64,000 nucleotides of DNA from an uncultured Synechococcales cyanobacterium. GTDB taxonomy: Bacteria > Cyanobacteriota > Cyanobacteriia > Thermosynechococcales > Thermosynechococcaceae. Both the position numbers and the translations under genes were made by a program. Below the pieces are notes generated by a model. It was not told the origin of the DNA. It was given only the letters and a program-made list of their open reading frames with translations, and did no database searches. The stretch is from NCBI GenBank assembly GCA_902806435.1, contig CADCWO010000069.1:1-64000 (forward strand), written 5' to 3'. Below, piece after piece: positions 28,397-37,083 of this stretch (position 1 is the first letter of the stretch; every line of letters begins with the position of its first letter).

Positions 28397-29101
28397 CTAG
28401 GTAACCGTTGCGCCTGGAGATACCGTGTTTCTGGCTAACACTTGGGCCTGCACCCAATCAAACCAGGTCTGCAATCCCTCCCCCGTTTTGGCTGAAATCG
28501 GAATGATCGTAGCAGCAGGGTTCATCTGCCGCACATTGGCAGCAATCTGGTTCAGATCAATGTCTAAATAGGGAACTAGATCGGTTTTGCTAATCAGTAA
28601 ACAGTCTGCCTCCTGGAACATCACTGGGTACTTGAGGGGCTTATCTTCTCCTTCCGCAACACTTAGTAAGGCAACCTTGGCGTGTTCTCCGACTTCAAAC
28701 TCGGCTGGGCAGACAAGATTACCCACATTCTCCACCAATACTAGGTCAAATTCAGTCGGGTTGTACTTGTGCTCTAAAACGTGGATACCCCCAGCTACCA
28801 TCTTGGAATCGAGGTGGCAGGAGCGTCCAGTATTAATAGCGATTACAGGTACTCCATACTGGCGTAGCCGCTCCGCATCTAACTCCGTAGTCATATCCCC
28901 CTCAATCACTGCGATTTTGAGTTGCTGGGTTAAAGCTGCCAGAGTGCGTTCTAGTAATACGGTTTTGCCCGCTCCGGGACTGCTCATGATGTTAAGGCAG
29001 GTAATCCCCCACTGGTCAAAGTGGCTGCGGTTGTGATCAGCCCCGGCTTGGTTGGCGTGGAGCAAGTTGATGCCCAGAGCGGCGTCAAAGGTTTGGTGCA
29101 T
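28397..29101 (-). CDS. hypB: Nickel-insertion GTPase HypB (guanidinase-linked)
   Basis: SIMIBI GTPase that drives Ni delivery. The P loop is SSPGAGKT, followed by [22 protein letters not shown] with the metal-binding Cys-His pair, [13 protein letters not shown] and SKTDL for guanine recognition. The N terminus lacks both the CXXCGC high-affinity Ni site and a His-rich stretch. Start taken at [10 protein letters not shown] (29101), overlapping the end of hypA by 17 bases; a TTG extension to 29140 is possible. The neighbour gdmH is a Ni enzyme and no hydrogenase gene is near, so it serves the hydrolase rather than hydrogenase. Confidence 0.92.
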   Translation of the reverse strand: MHQTFDAALGINLLHANQAGADHNRSHFDQWGITCLNIMSSPGAGKTVLLERTLAALTQQLKIAVIEGDMTTELDAERLRQYGVPVIAINTGRSCHLDSKMVAGGIHVLEHKYNPTEFDLVLVENVGNLVCPAEFEVGEHAKVALLSVAEGEDKPLKYPVMFQEADCLLISKTDLVPYLDIDLNQIAANVRQMNPAATIIPISAKTGEGLQTWFDWVQAQVLARNTVSPGATVT

Positions 29102-29465
29102 AGGTAGGAGTCGGCTCAGAACAATATTCAATCCGGTCAATCTTTAACTCTCGTCCCGAACGAATGTCTTCCATCGGTGAGTTACAGCTAGGGCAGGCAT
29201 ACTGAATGCCAATTTCTGGGGTGTACTCTTGCTGGCAAGTATGGCAGAAGGCAATGAGGGGGGTTTCCTGAATTGCCAGCTCGGCTCCGGCTAAAAAGCT
29301 ATGGCGCGTTTGCACTTCAAACGCAAATTGCAAACTCACAGGTTCAACGCAGGTAAACTTGCCGACGATCAGGTGAACACGCGAGATTTGAGGAGGCTCT
29401 GGCTGAGCCTCCCACCAGTCGCGCAATGTGACAATTAAAGCCTTAGTCATGTCTGTTTCATGCAC
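29085..29465 (-). CDS. hypA: Nickel chaperone HypA (guanidinase-linked)
   Basis: 126 residues. The N terminus [10 protein letters not shown] keeps the Met-His-Glu Ni site, with GTG as start codon. The zinc site is formed by C-x2-C (FCHTCQQ) and a second C-x2-C (YACPSCNS), which hold the structural or Ni-sensing zinc. The gene overlaps the end of gdmH by 8 bases (GTGCATGA), which suggests translational coupling. Partner of hypB in loading Ni. Confidence 0.94.
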   Translation of the reverse strand: MHETDMTKALIVTLRDWWEAQPEPPQISRVHLIVGKFTCVEPVSLQFAFEVQTRHSFLAGAELAIQETPLIAFCHTCQQEYTPEIGIQYACPSCNSPMEDIRSGRELKIDRIEYCSEPTPTYAPNL

Positions 29466-30666
29466 TGTGCCATTCGCTCACTAATTCTGGTTGAGATTCA
29501 GGATGAATGTAAGTGGGTTTTTCCGACCGGGGTAACTGGCCTGAAACCACCAGGTTACCCATCGTGTCACAAATCACCCGTGTTGCTAGTAGAGAGGTGA
29601 TGTCGCTGATGTCATAGGGTGGGGAAACTTCCACCACTTCCAGTCCACAGATCGGAGCACGTTGAACAATTTTACCCAACATATAAAGCGCCTCTCGGGG
29701 GAGGAGGCCACCGGGTTCTGGCCAGCCAGTGCCGGGGACAAAACCAGCATCAATACAGTCGATGTCAAAGCTAATGTAAACGCAGTCAGTGCCATCCAAA
29801 GCTCGTTCCAGGGCAAAGTCTACGGCCGCACTGAGCCCCATTTCCGTAATATCGGTAACGGTCAAGATATTGCTGGCCCGCTCTCGATAAAACTTGACGC
29901 CCCCCCGCGGAACCTGCCAGCCACCGATCCCCAGTTGCACTAAGTTTTTGGGAGGAGCGTTGCGAATATTGGTCGCATGGAACCAAGGACAGGTATGCAT
30001 CCGCTCATCCAAATCGGTTTCCTGGGTATCAACATGGCGATCAAAGTGAATAATTCCCACTTTTTTGTCGCCTAGGTGACGGCAGATGCCTCGAACTGTG
30101 GGATACCCAATCGAATGGTCACCGCCTAAAATAATCGGAAAAGCACCAGAACTAAAAATATGGGCAATTCCTTTAGAAATTTGGTCAAAGGACTTTTCGT
30201 TGTTGGCGGGAATTGTAAAAATATCTCCAACGTCACACAGGGTAATTTGCTCCCGCAGATCAACACCTAGTTCAAAACTATAAGGAGTATACAGGGCAGA
30301 TATCCGCCGGATGCCCTGGGGACCAAACCGGGTACCCGGCCGATAGGTGGTGCCAGAATCGTGGGGAACACCGACAATTGCTACATCGTATTCTCCAACT
30401 TTGCGGACATCTTCTACATAGGGTGCTTTAAGAAACGTATTGATGCCGGCATAGTGGGGCAGTTCTCCGCGGGAGAAGGTGGAAATCGAGCGATCGCGAA
30501 TACTATCTGCTGCTTCTAGCCCAAACTCTAAACCTTGAGAAACCTCCTGCTGCCAACCAGTTAATGGCAGTTGAGCTTCTCGTTCTAAAGCTTGTTCAGC
30601 TTCCGTGGGTGGCTGCTGTGGGTTAAACTCTACACTTTCAGAAAGGGGACGTTCACGTTCAGTCAT
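29458..30666 (-). CDS. gdmH: Ni-dependent guanidine hydrolase
   Basis: Arginase/ureohydrolase-fold enzyme of 402 residues that splits guanidine to ammonia and urea. The metal ligands are in GGDHSIGYP, FDRHVDTQE and FDIDCIDAGFVPG. FDRHVD in place of the usual FDAHxD, the about 75-residue N-terminal extension, and the GTGWPEPGGL loop resemble the Synechocystis guanidine hydrolase Sll1077 rather than agmatinase. Start at MTERERPL (30666); the frame is open to 30765 but that part lies in the riboswitch terminator. The riboswitch upstream and the hypA-hypB genes downstream both support the guanidine assignment. Confidence 0.93.
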   Translation of the reverse strand: MTERERPLSESVEFNPQQPPTEAEQALEREAQLPLTGWQQEVSQGLEFGLEAADSIRDRSISTFSRGELPHYAGINTFLKAPYVEDVRKVGEYDVAIVGVPHDSGTTYRPGTRFGPQGIRRISALYTPYSFELGVDLREQITLCDVGDIFTIPANNEKSFDQISKGIAHIFSSGAFPIILGGDHSIGYPTVRGICRHLGDKKVGIIHFDRHVDTQETDLDERMHTCPWFHATNIRNAPPKNLVQLGIGGWQVPRGGVKFYRERASNILTVTDITEMGLSAAVDFALERALDGTDCVYISFDIDCIDAGFVPGTGWPEPGGLLPREALYMLGKIVQRAPICGLEVVEVSPPYDISDITSLLATRVICDTMGNLVVSGQLPRSEKPTYIHPESQPELVSEWHSA

Positions 30667-30723
30667 GTCTAGTAATCCATAAGATGGGGTAAGCCAAAGG
30701 TTAATCCTTCGCCTGGCTGGGTA

Positions 30724-30797
30724 AAAAAGCGCAACATAAAAGCCCGGATAGGCAACAACAGTCACGCAACCGTTGTATATCTCTCCCGGGCTTTTAT
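30724..30797 (-). terminator. Riboswitch-controlled intrinsic terminator
   Basis: ATAAAAGCCCGG (minus strand, 30797-30786) pairs perfectly with CCGGGCTTTTAT (30747-30736), with CTTTTTT a few bases later. The 5' arm is the conserved 3' end of the guanidine-I aptamer, so ligand binding and terminator formation exclude one another. gdmH starts about 55 bases downstream. Confidence 0.88.
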
Positions 30798-30920
30798 CCC
30801 GCCGTGTAGCTGTTTTAAGTTCCCTGAGTGAGCTGATCCATCAGGAACCTTAATTCGAGCTGCTTCTCTTGGACCAGACATTCAAAAGTAGTCAAACTTG
30901 AACCGGAACCCTAGAAGCAA
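30781..30920 (-). promoter_or_regulatory. Guanidine-I (ykkC) riboswitch aptamer
   Basis: The minus-strand leader holds the conserved guanidine-I blocks in order: CTAGGGTTCCGG at the 5' end, CTGGTCCAAGAGAAGC in the middle, and ACACGGCGGGATAAAAGCC running into CGGGAGAG at the 3' end. Known members bind guanidinium and turn genes on. Here the 3' block overlaps the terminator stem, so guanidine should allow read-through into gdmH-hypA-hypB. Confidence 0.93.
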
Positions 30921-31227
30921 ATTTATTTAATTAGTTATCCTCTACACTGGACTTGCTAACTTGAAGGCAAAACCTAGATTAAGAACTTTCAGGTTACTCC
31001 TACAGTATTTCTTCTAGCAGCAGACAATGTATGTTCTGCTAAAACCTAGCTTAGGTATAGTTATTACAACCACAACCCCGGTCTAGAAGCCCTGCCCATA
31101 GGGTAAATTCTATCTTTATACTTTTACCACATAAAGAATACATGGCAATGTTTCCCAGCATACCTACGCCTTGAATAGGAAGGTGAGGAACAGATATTTC
31201 TTAACTAAAGCAAACGAGACTAACAAG
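30921..31227. other. Intergenic region holding the gdmH promoter
   Basis: About 300 bases between the riboswitch and secG, AT-rich. It should contain the promoter for the riboswitch transcript. No exact NtcA palindrome (GTA-N8-TAC), tRNA or small conserved ORF was found. Confidence 0.4.
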
Positions 31228-31458
31228 TTATCTGGCCAGCCAGCCAGCACTTAGAACGGTTGTTAAACCCATAAATAAAACGGTTAGGGTCCAGGTAACC
31301 CGGTTCAGAGTTGTCTCAGCACTTTTAGTACTCGTAAAAAGCTGCGCTTGACCACCGATGGCTCCTAACCCTTCACCTTTGGGGCTATGCAAGAGAACTA
31401 ATACGATCAAACCGGCAGCAGAGAAGGCCCAAACCCCTTCAAGGATACGAACAAGCAT
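31228..31458 (-). CDS. secG: Protein translocase subunit SecG
   Basis: 76 residues with two hydrophobic helices (residues 6-24, VWAFSAAGLIVLVLLH, and 52-73). It carries the family region SPKGEGLGAIGGQAQLFTS between them. SecG is the small accessory subunit of the SecYEG channel. It is 26 bases downstream of gpmI on the same strand, a common cyanobacterial pairing that suggests an operon. Confidence 0.94.
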   Translation of the reverse strand: MLVRILEGVWAFSAAGLIVLVLLHSPKGEGLGAIGGQAQLFTSTKSAETTLNRVTWTLTVLFMGLTTVLSAGWLAR

Positions 31459-31484
31459 GGTAGAAACTCAAGTGTCTATAGAAT

Positions 31485-33083
31485 TTAGAGGCGAACTCGG
31501 ACTGGGGTACGATTAGAGCGAACTTCAAACTCAACAGGTTTGATCATGGAGCAACCTGTCATTTCAGGCGGTTGAGGTAGTTTGAGAATTTCTAAAATAG
31601 TTGGTGCAATATCTGCTAGACAACCATCTTCTCTAAGCGTCACCTCTGTCCCATGTCCTGGAATCTTCAGGCCTTCTCCTTCTACCAGAATAAACGGAAC
31701 TGGATTAATTGTGTGAGCAGTCCAAGGGTTGCCTTGCTCATCTTGCAGGTATTCAACATTGCCATGATCAGCAATGATAATTGCCGTGCCACCAGCCCTG
31801 TTAATGCTAACCAAAAGTTTACCCAAACAGTGATCTACGGTTTCCACCGCTTTAATGGAGGCAGCCATTTGGCCTGTATGCCCCACCATGTCAGGGTTGG
31901 CATAGTTGATCACAACTAAGGAGTAAATTTGTTTTTCAACCGCCGCGATCGCACCTCTAGTCACTTCTGCGGCAGACATTTCCGGCGCTTGATCATAAGT
32001 TGGCACTTGAGGGCTGGGGACCATTAGGCGGTCCTCACCCTCAAACGGTTCCTCAATACCGCCATTGAAAAAGTAAGTTACATGCGCATATTTCTCAGTT
32101 TCCGCTGTTCGTAGTTGCTTAAGCCCGTGTTGAGCAATCACTTCACCCAAGATACGATCAAGGCTCTGCGGTTCAAAGGCTACGGAGACAGGCAAACTTG
32201 GCTCGTACTGGGTGAATGTGACGAAATGAAGTGGCAAGATTTGTTGACGCTCAAAGCCTTTAAAGTCGTGATCAACAAATGCTTGCGTTAGCTGTCTAGC
32301 CCGATCAGGCCGGAAGTTAAAGAAAATTACACTGTCACCAGGCTCTACGGCTCCGGGTGCTACTCGTGTGGGGGGAATAAACTCATCAGTGGTACCTGTG
32401 GCATAGGCATCTTCTAACACCTGCACAGCGGAGCGACCATCCCCAGGCCCATCCTGAGTCATCACTTCATAGCTACGTTGAGCCCGATCCCAGCGGCGAT
32501 CGCGATCCATCGCATAGTAGCGACCACTGACTGTGACAATTCGCCCCACTCCAGCCTGGTCGATGTAACTTTGAATTTTTTCGATTGCCTCTTTCCCTTT
32601 GGTAGGTTGCGTATCGCGCCCATCACTCAAAACATGGATACAAACCTCAGTCACTCCCTGCTGGTTGGCGAGGTCGATTAATCCAAATAGATGCTCGATG
32701 TGGGAGTGCACCCCACCATCTGAGCAAAGCCCGACCAAATGCAGCTTTTTACCCTCTTTCTTGGCTATCTGACAAACACCGACTAGGGCTGGGTTACGGA
32801 ACAAGCTACCATCTTCAACAGCATCTGAAATCCGGACTAACTCTTGAGGCACAATCCGGCCTGCACCTAGGTTTAAATGACCGACTTCTGAGTTACCCAT
32901 TTGGCCGCGGGGCAGACCCACAGCCTTACCAGAAGTTTGAATCAGCGTTTTGGGATAAGCCTCCCATAAACTATCCATCACCGGGGTGTTAGCAGCAGCA
33001 ACAGCATTGCCGGTAGTTTCTTCCCGATATCCCCAACCATCTAATATGACTAATACCACTGGAGAAACAGATGCCTGCGCCAT
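31485..33083 (-). CDS. gpmI: 2,3-bisphosphoglycerate-independent phosphoglycerate mutase
   Basis: Mn-dependent interconversion of 3- and 2-phosphoglycerate in glycolysis. The alkaline-phosphatase-like core shows VVLVILDGWGYRE (metal Asp), MGNSEVGHLNLGAGR with the phosphoserine residue, HVLSDGRDTQP, and the C-terminal metal site IIADHGNVEYL. About 532 residues from the ATG at 33083, which is preceded by GAGGAAGG; the frame is open 4 codons upstream. Followed by secG. Confidence 0.96.
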   Translation of the reverse strand: MAQASVSPVVLVILDGWGYREETTGNAVAAANTPVMDSLWEAYPKTLIQTSGKAVGLPRGQMGNSEVGHLNLGAGRIVPQELVRISDAVEDGSLFRNPALVGVCQIAKKEGKKLHLVGLCSDGGVHSHIEHLFGLIDLANQQGVTEVCIHVLSDGRDTQPTKGKEAIEKIQSYIDQAGVGRIVTVSGRYYAMDRDRRWDRAQRSYEVMTQDGPGDGRSAVQVLEDAYATGTTDEFIPPTRVAPGAVEPGDSVIFFNFRPDRARQLTQAFVDHDFKGFERQQILPLHFVTFTQYEPSLPVSVAFEPQSLDRILGEVIAQHGLKQLRTAETEKYAHVTYFFNGGIEEPFEGEDRLMVPSPQVPTYDQAPEMSAAEVTRGAIAAVEKQIYSLVVINYANPDMVGHTGQMAASIKAVETVDHCLGKLLVSINRAGGTAIIIADHGNVEYLQDEQGNPWTAHTINPVPFILVEGEGLKIPGHGTEVTLREDGCLADIAPTILEILKLPQPPEMTGCSMIKPVEFEVRSNRTPVRVRL

Positions 33084-33258
33084 ACCCTTCCTCACTGAAG
33101 TTTCTTCGCAATCATATTACCACTGACGCTTGAAGTCTTAAAAGAGTATAAAGATTTGTCGATTAATGGTGAATTGGGTCGATAGATTTAGGCGGGTAAA
33201 TTAAAGAATTGACCCATACTCTTAACCGCATTTGGCGGCTATTGAGCCATCATGATAT

Positions 33259-33279
33259 TAATGTTCAATTTGAACATTA
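33259..33279. repeat. 10-bp-arm palindrome, possible operator
   Basis: TAATGTTCAA, one central base, TTGAACATTA. It lies about 180 bases upstream of gpmI. The symmetric form suits a dimeric regulator, but no regulator is known here. Confidence 0.4.
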
Positions 33280-33350
33280 CTGGCTAGTCCTTGCAGATTA
33301 ATCTAGTACAAAAATGCTCTCGAGGCCAAGCATTTCCTACCACTTGTGGG

Positions 33351-33392
33351 GCTTATATCAAGGTTTCTTGATAAACTAAAACTTATATAAGC
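33351..33392. repeat. Nested inverted repeats
   Basis: GCTTATAT pairs with ATATAAGC at the ends; inside, TATCAAG pairs with CTTGATA around a 4-base loop. The two stems overlap at TAT, so they are alternatives. No T-run follows, so a regulatory or terminator role is open. Confidence 0.4.
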
Positions 33393-33543
33393 GGGATCAA
33401 TAAGTTTCAATAGAAAAACTAATCTTTTTTATAAACTAGTTAAGCCTAGATACCTAAGGTTAGCCTAGATTATCTTAATTAAGATGCGTCATTAAAGGCA
33501 GCGGTATCTCAAGTAGCTATGCCAGGACAGATAGCACCCATCA

Positions 33544-34833
33544 TCATGATTTTTGAAGGTCATTAGTGCCAGAGACAACCGAGGCTAAAGCCTGTTCAAC
33601 AACTTGTAGTGCTTGGTCTACTTCTGCTGCTGTGACGACAAGCGGTGGTAAAAATCTGATCACTTTAGGACCAGCAGGAACTAAGAGTAATCCTTCTACC
33701 ATTGCCGCTTTCACAATCTCAACGGAAGTAAGGTCCACCTCAGGTTTAAGAACCAGGCCGCTAATCAAACCCCAGCCTCGGACTTCGGTAATTAGATGCG
33801 GATATTTTTGAGCAATTCGCTCCAGTCCTGCTCGTAATTGTTCACCCCGCTCCTGAGCATTAGCTAGTAGGTTCTCTTGCTCAAGTGTCTGGCAAACGCA
33901 GAGCGCGGCAGCACAAACTAGGGGATTGCCACCAAAGGTACTGGCATGATCACCAGGTTGGAACACGTTGCAAAAGTCTTTGCACAGCATCGCTCCAATC
34001 GGTACTCCCCCTGCCAACCCCTTGGCCAGGGTAAAAATATCCGGCTCAATGCCTAGGTTTTCATAGCCCCAGAGTTTTCCGGTTCGGCCCACACCGACCT
34101 GGACTTCATCCAAAATCAGCAGGATACCTTCCCGATCACAAATCTGCCGCACTGCTTGGAAGTAGTCTATCGTTCCTGGCCGCACGCCGCCTTCTCCCTG
34201 CAGGGGTTCTAGAAGAATCGCCGCTACCCGTCGTTCACTGTTGTTCAGCTGAGCGATGGTGGCTTCTAGCGCCGCAATATCGTTGTAGGGTACGTAGTGA
34301 AAGCCCGGAACTAGGGGATTAAAGTTTTTCTGATATTTTGGTTGTCCCGTTGCCGTAATTGTGGCTAAGGTTCGCCCGTGAAAACTGGCATTGGCTGTTA
34401 TCACGACCGGATCATCAATGTTCAAGACCGTATGGGCGTACTTACGCGCCAGTTTGATCGCTCCTTCATTGGCTTCTGCCCCGGAATTGCAAAAGAAAGC
34501 ATGATCCGCACAAGAGTGTTTCGTTAGCCATTGGGCTAGTTCACCCTGCTCTGGAATGTAATAAAGATTGGACACATGGTGTAACTTTTGGATCTGGCGA
34601 GTCACAGTTTCCACCAGAGCCGGATGAGCATGTCCCAGAGTGCAAGTGGCAATACCAGCAACAAAGTCAAGGTATTCGCGCCCCTCTGTGTCCCAGACCC
34701 GGCAGCCTGTACCTCGTTCTAAAGCGATCGCAAAGCGCCCATAGGTCGACATTACGCAGTTGTCGAAGTCATCAAAACTAAAGTGACTGGCGGCGGCTGA
34801 AACAACAGGGGTTTGAACTAACTCTAGGCTCAC
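33544..34833 (-). CDS. argD: Acetylornithine aminotransferase
   Basis: Class-III PLP aminotransferase of arginine biosynthesis. 429 residues, starting GTG with AGAGGAT upstream. The opening region has YGRFAIALERGTGCRVWD and FCNSGAEANEGAIKLARKY with the phosphate-binding segment. ILDEVQVGVGRTGKLW carries the cofactor Asp and FTLAKGLAGGVPIGAML contains the Schiff-base Lys. ADQVGNPL-like DHASTFGGNPLVCAAAL is the closing PLP contact. Could also act on succinyldiaminopimelate, as ArgD often does. Confidence 0.94.
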   Translation of the reverse strand: MSLELVQTPVVSAAASHFSFDDFDNCVMSTYGRFAIALERGTGCRVWDTEGREYLDFVAGIATCTLGHAHPALVETVTRQIQKLHHVSNLYYIPEQGELAQWLTKHSCADHAFFCNSGAEANEGAIKLARKYAHTVLNIDDPVVITANASFHGRTLATITATGQPKYQKNFNPLVPGFHYVPYNDIAALEATIAQLNNSERRVAAILLEPLQGEGGVRPGTIDYFQAVRQICDREGILLILDEVQVGVGRTGKLWGYENLGIEPDIFTLAKGLAGGVPIGAMLCKDFCNVFQPGDHASTFGGNPLVCAAALCVCQTLEQENLLANAQERGEQLRAGLERIAQKYPHLITEVRGWGLISGLVLKPEVDLTSVEIVKAAMVEGLLLVPAGPKVIRFLPPLVVTAAEVDQALQVVEQALASVVSGTNDLQKS

Positions 34834-35075
34834 AGACTTATCCTCTGGGAAACGAGTGGAAACTGATGACGGACATAGATTCGACCAGACCGTTTAAGGT
34901 ATTGTACCCCCTACAAAAGTAGACCTCTAGTCTAGGCAATCGATCCACAAGTCAGGTTGCTTGGCTAGATTTTCTAAGGGCCAACATTCTTGCCTTCTGC
35001 CAAAAAGATTTTTATTCCAACAGCAGTTGTAGCGGTTATCCTGCCATTGGGAGAACATATTTTCTTGGCTAGCCT

Positions 35076-36140
35076 GTGCACTCAGCCCTTGAACAGAAAT
35101 ACCATCGCATCCAAAAACAGCTGATTGCAGGGGTGATTGCCTTGGTGGGAGTCGCTTTGATCGGCACACTGTGGTACTGTCTGGTTGAAAAATGGCCGTT
35201 GTTGGATGCGGTGTACATGACCGTAATTACCCTAGCAAGCGTAGGATTTGGGGAAACCCATCCCCTGAGCGATCGCGGTCGCCTGTTTACCATTTGCCTG
35301 ATCTTAATGGGGGTAATCAGTATTGGCTACATTGTGAACCGATTTACAGAAGCACTGATTCAAGGCTACTTTCAAGAAGGACTTCGCTTGCGACAACAAC
35401 GGCGCTCAATGGACTCCTTATCTCAGCATTATATTATTTGTGGCTTTGGCCGGATGGGTCGTCAGACGGCTGCTGAGTTCCAGGCGGAAGAGATTCCTTT
35501 TGTGGCTATAGATTCTGATCTGGCATCAATCCAGTTGGCTCAAGACTTAGGGTATGTGGCGATTCAAGCCGATGCCACTTTAGATGTAACTCTACTTCGA
35601 GTCGGTATTGAGCGCGCAGTCTGCTTGGTGGCAGCATTACCTTCTGATGCCGAAAATCTTTATACTATTCTTTCGGCAAAAACGCTTAATCCCAAAGTGC
35701 GGGCGATCGCTCGTGCTAACACTGAGGAAGCCACGCAAAAACTTCAACGGGCTGGGGCCGATGCGGTTGTTTCTCCTTACATTACCGGAGGTCGACGGTT
35801 GGCTGCCGCCGCTTTGAGACCCCAGGTGATGGACTTTGTAGATGGGATTCTCTCCGGTACGGGCCGCGCTTTTTACATGGAGGAATTCTTAATCGACTCC
35901 GAAACCTTCAGCCATATTGGTCAAACCCTAAGAGATGCCAAACTGCGATCTCGGACAGGTGCCCTGGTGCTGGCGATTCGGCGAGCCGATGGCAATCTGA
36001 TTGGTGGGCCAACTGCCGATACCCACTTAATGGAGGGAGACAAGCTGATCTGCATGGGCACGCCTGAGCAACTGCGCCAACTGAACCAAATCCTGAGTCC
36101 GCTTCACTCTCAGTCGCTGCGTTTACCGAAACATATTTGA
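35076..36140 (+). CDS. Potassium channel with RCK (TrkA-N) domain
   Basis: 354 residues. The N-terminal pore part has two membrane helices (residues 15-33 and 65-85) flanking a pore loop with filter TLASVGFGET. The cytosolic RCK domain starts HYIICGFGRMGRQTAAEF with a Rossmann GxGxxG, followed by a TrkA-C-like part ending MEGDKLICMGTPEQL. Members gate K+ flux by ligand or redox state. The start is GTG, with no other membrane gene nearby. Confidence 0.92.
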   Translation: MHSALEQKYHRIQKQLIAGVIALVGVALIGTLWYCLVEKWPLLDAVYMTVITLASVGFGETHPLSDRGRLFTICLILMGVISIGYIVNRFTEALIQGYFQEGLRLRQQRRSMDSLSQHYIICGFGRMGRQTAAEFQAEEIPFVAIDSDLASIQLAQDLGYVAIQADATLDVTLLRVGIERAVCLVAALPSDAENLYTILSAKTLNPKVRAIARANTEEATQKLQRAGADAVVSPYITGGRRLAAAALRPQVMDFVDGILSGTGRAFYMEEFLIDSETFSHIGQTLRDAKLRSRTGALVLAIRRADGNLIGGPTADTHLMEGDKLICMGTPEQLRQLNQILSPLHSQSLRLPKHI

Positions 36141-36224
36141 CTCAATGGCAGCCTGCCAGCTCATCCACCAACGAAATGACTGACTGGTAAACAATTAAGT
36201 ATAGGCACGCTTACAAGTACGGGT

Positions 36225-37061
36225 ATGGAAGTCTGGCAAGTTGATTTTTACCGGCGTCCTCTTAAAGATCAGCAGGGGCATCCACTGTGGGAGCTACTGA
36301 TCTGTAATGCCAGCCGCAGTTTTCAGTACAGTGCCTTCTGCCCGCAACCGCAAGCGAATGTTGCTTGGCTGGTTTCACAGTTTCACAAAGCCGCCAGTGG
36401 TAAGACCTTACCAGAGCATATACAGGTCTTTCGGCCCCAGTGTTTTGGCCTGATTGAAGCCGCCAGTGAGAAGTTGCATCTCTCAGTAGAGCCGACTCGC
36501 CGCACTGCCAGCCTCAAACAGTGGTTGCAGGAACGCGCTCAGGAATACCCAAAATTGGCAGGCTATACCGCAGAGCCCCACACGCCTACAGAACTCGATC
36601 GCCCCCCTCCATTGCCCTTACCAGAAGCACTCTGGGGTGAGCAGTGGCAATTTGCTGCTCTCCCAGCAATTGACTTAGAGGAGGGTGTAATTGAGCGGCC
36701 AATCCCAATCCTGGAAGCACCACAATCTCTACTCCCTAGCCAGTTGGGGTTAGCCAAAACGGCTTGGGTGCCAGGTGTAGTGATCTATGGTGGCCGCCAA
36801 TCTATGCGGTTGGCAAGTTGGCTCCAGGAACAATGCCCCATGGCGCTGGAGGTGATTGTCGGAGCCCCCAATGGCTTGATCCTGGAAGCAGGATTAGTCG
36901 ACCGCTGGGTTGTTGCTACTTTTGAAGATCCAGAAGTGAGAGCTGCCGGAGCAGAATTTGAGCGCCGCAAAGCCTTAAGTAAGAACTTACATTTTTTACT
37001 GGTGCAGCCGGATAACTCGGGGGTAACCTATAGTGGTTTCTGGTTGTTACACCTTTCATAG
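36225..37061 (+). CDS. Tab2/Atab2-family RNA-binding protein
   Basis: 278-residue DUF1092/Tab2 protein. MEVWQVDFYRRPLKD is the N-terminal signature; ELLICNASRSFQYSAFCPQ and WVVATFEDPEVRAAGAEFE follow, and FWLLHLS closes the protein. In green algae and plants Tab2/ATAB2 binds mRNA of photosystem I core genes to promote their translation. The cyanobacterial role is inferred by homology. It is followed by sppA 22 bases past its stop. Confidence 0.93.
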   Translation: MEVWQVDFYRRPLKDQQGHPLWELLICNASRSFQYSAFCPQPQANVAWLVSQFHKAASGKTLPEHIQVFRPQCFGLIEAASEKLHLSVEPTRRTASLKQWLQERAQEYPKLAGYTAEPHTPTELDRPPPLPLPEALWGEQWQFAALPAIDLEEGVIERPIPILEAPQSLLPSQLGLAKTAWVPGVVIYGGRQSMRLASWLQEQCPMALEVIVGAPNGLILEAGLVDRWVVATFEDPEVRAAGAEFERRKALSKNLHFLLVQPDNSGVTYSGFWLLHLS

Positions 37062-37083
37062 TGAATATCGAAGTGAGGAAATT

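Larger units (their letters stand above)
33084..33543. other. Intergenic region with inverted repeats
   Basis: 460 bases upstream of gpmI and downstream of argD, both on the minus strand. It is AT-rich with a near-perfect palindrome at 33259-33279 and a nested repeat at 33351-33392, listed separately. No coding pattern or RNA gene was recognised. Confidence 0.5.

Noticed and set aside
30667-30765. A longer N terminus for gdmH (33 extra codons).
   Set aside because: These codons lie in the riboswitch terminator and do not look like protein; MTERERPL at 30666 fits the family.
30921-31227. NtcA site for nitrogen control of the guanidine operon.
   Set aside because: No exact GTA-N8-TAC with a proper -10 was found; only near matches.
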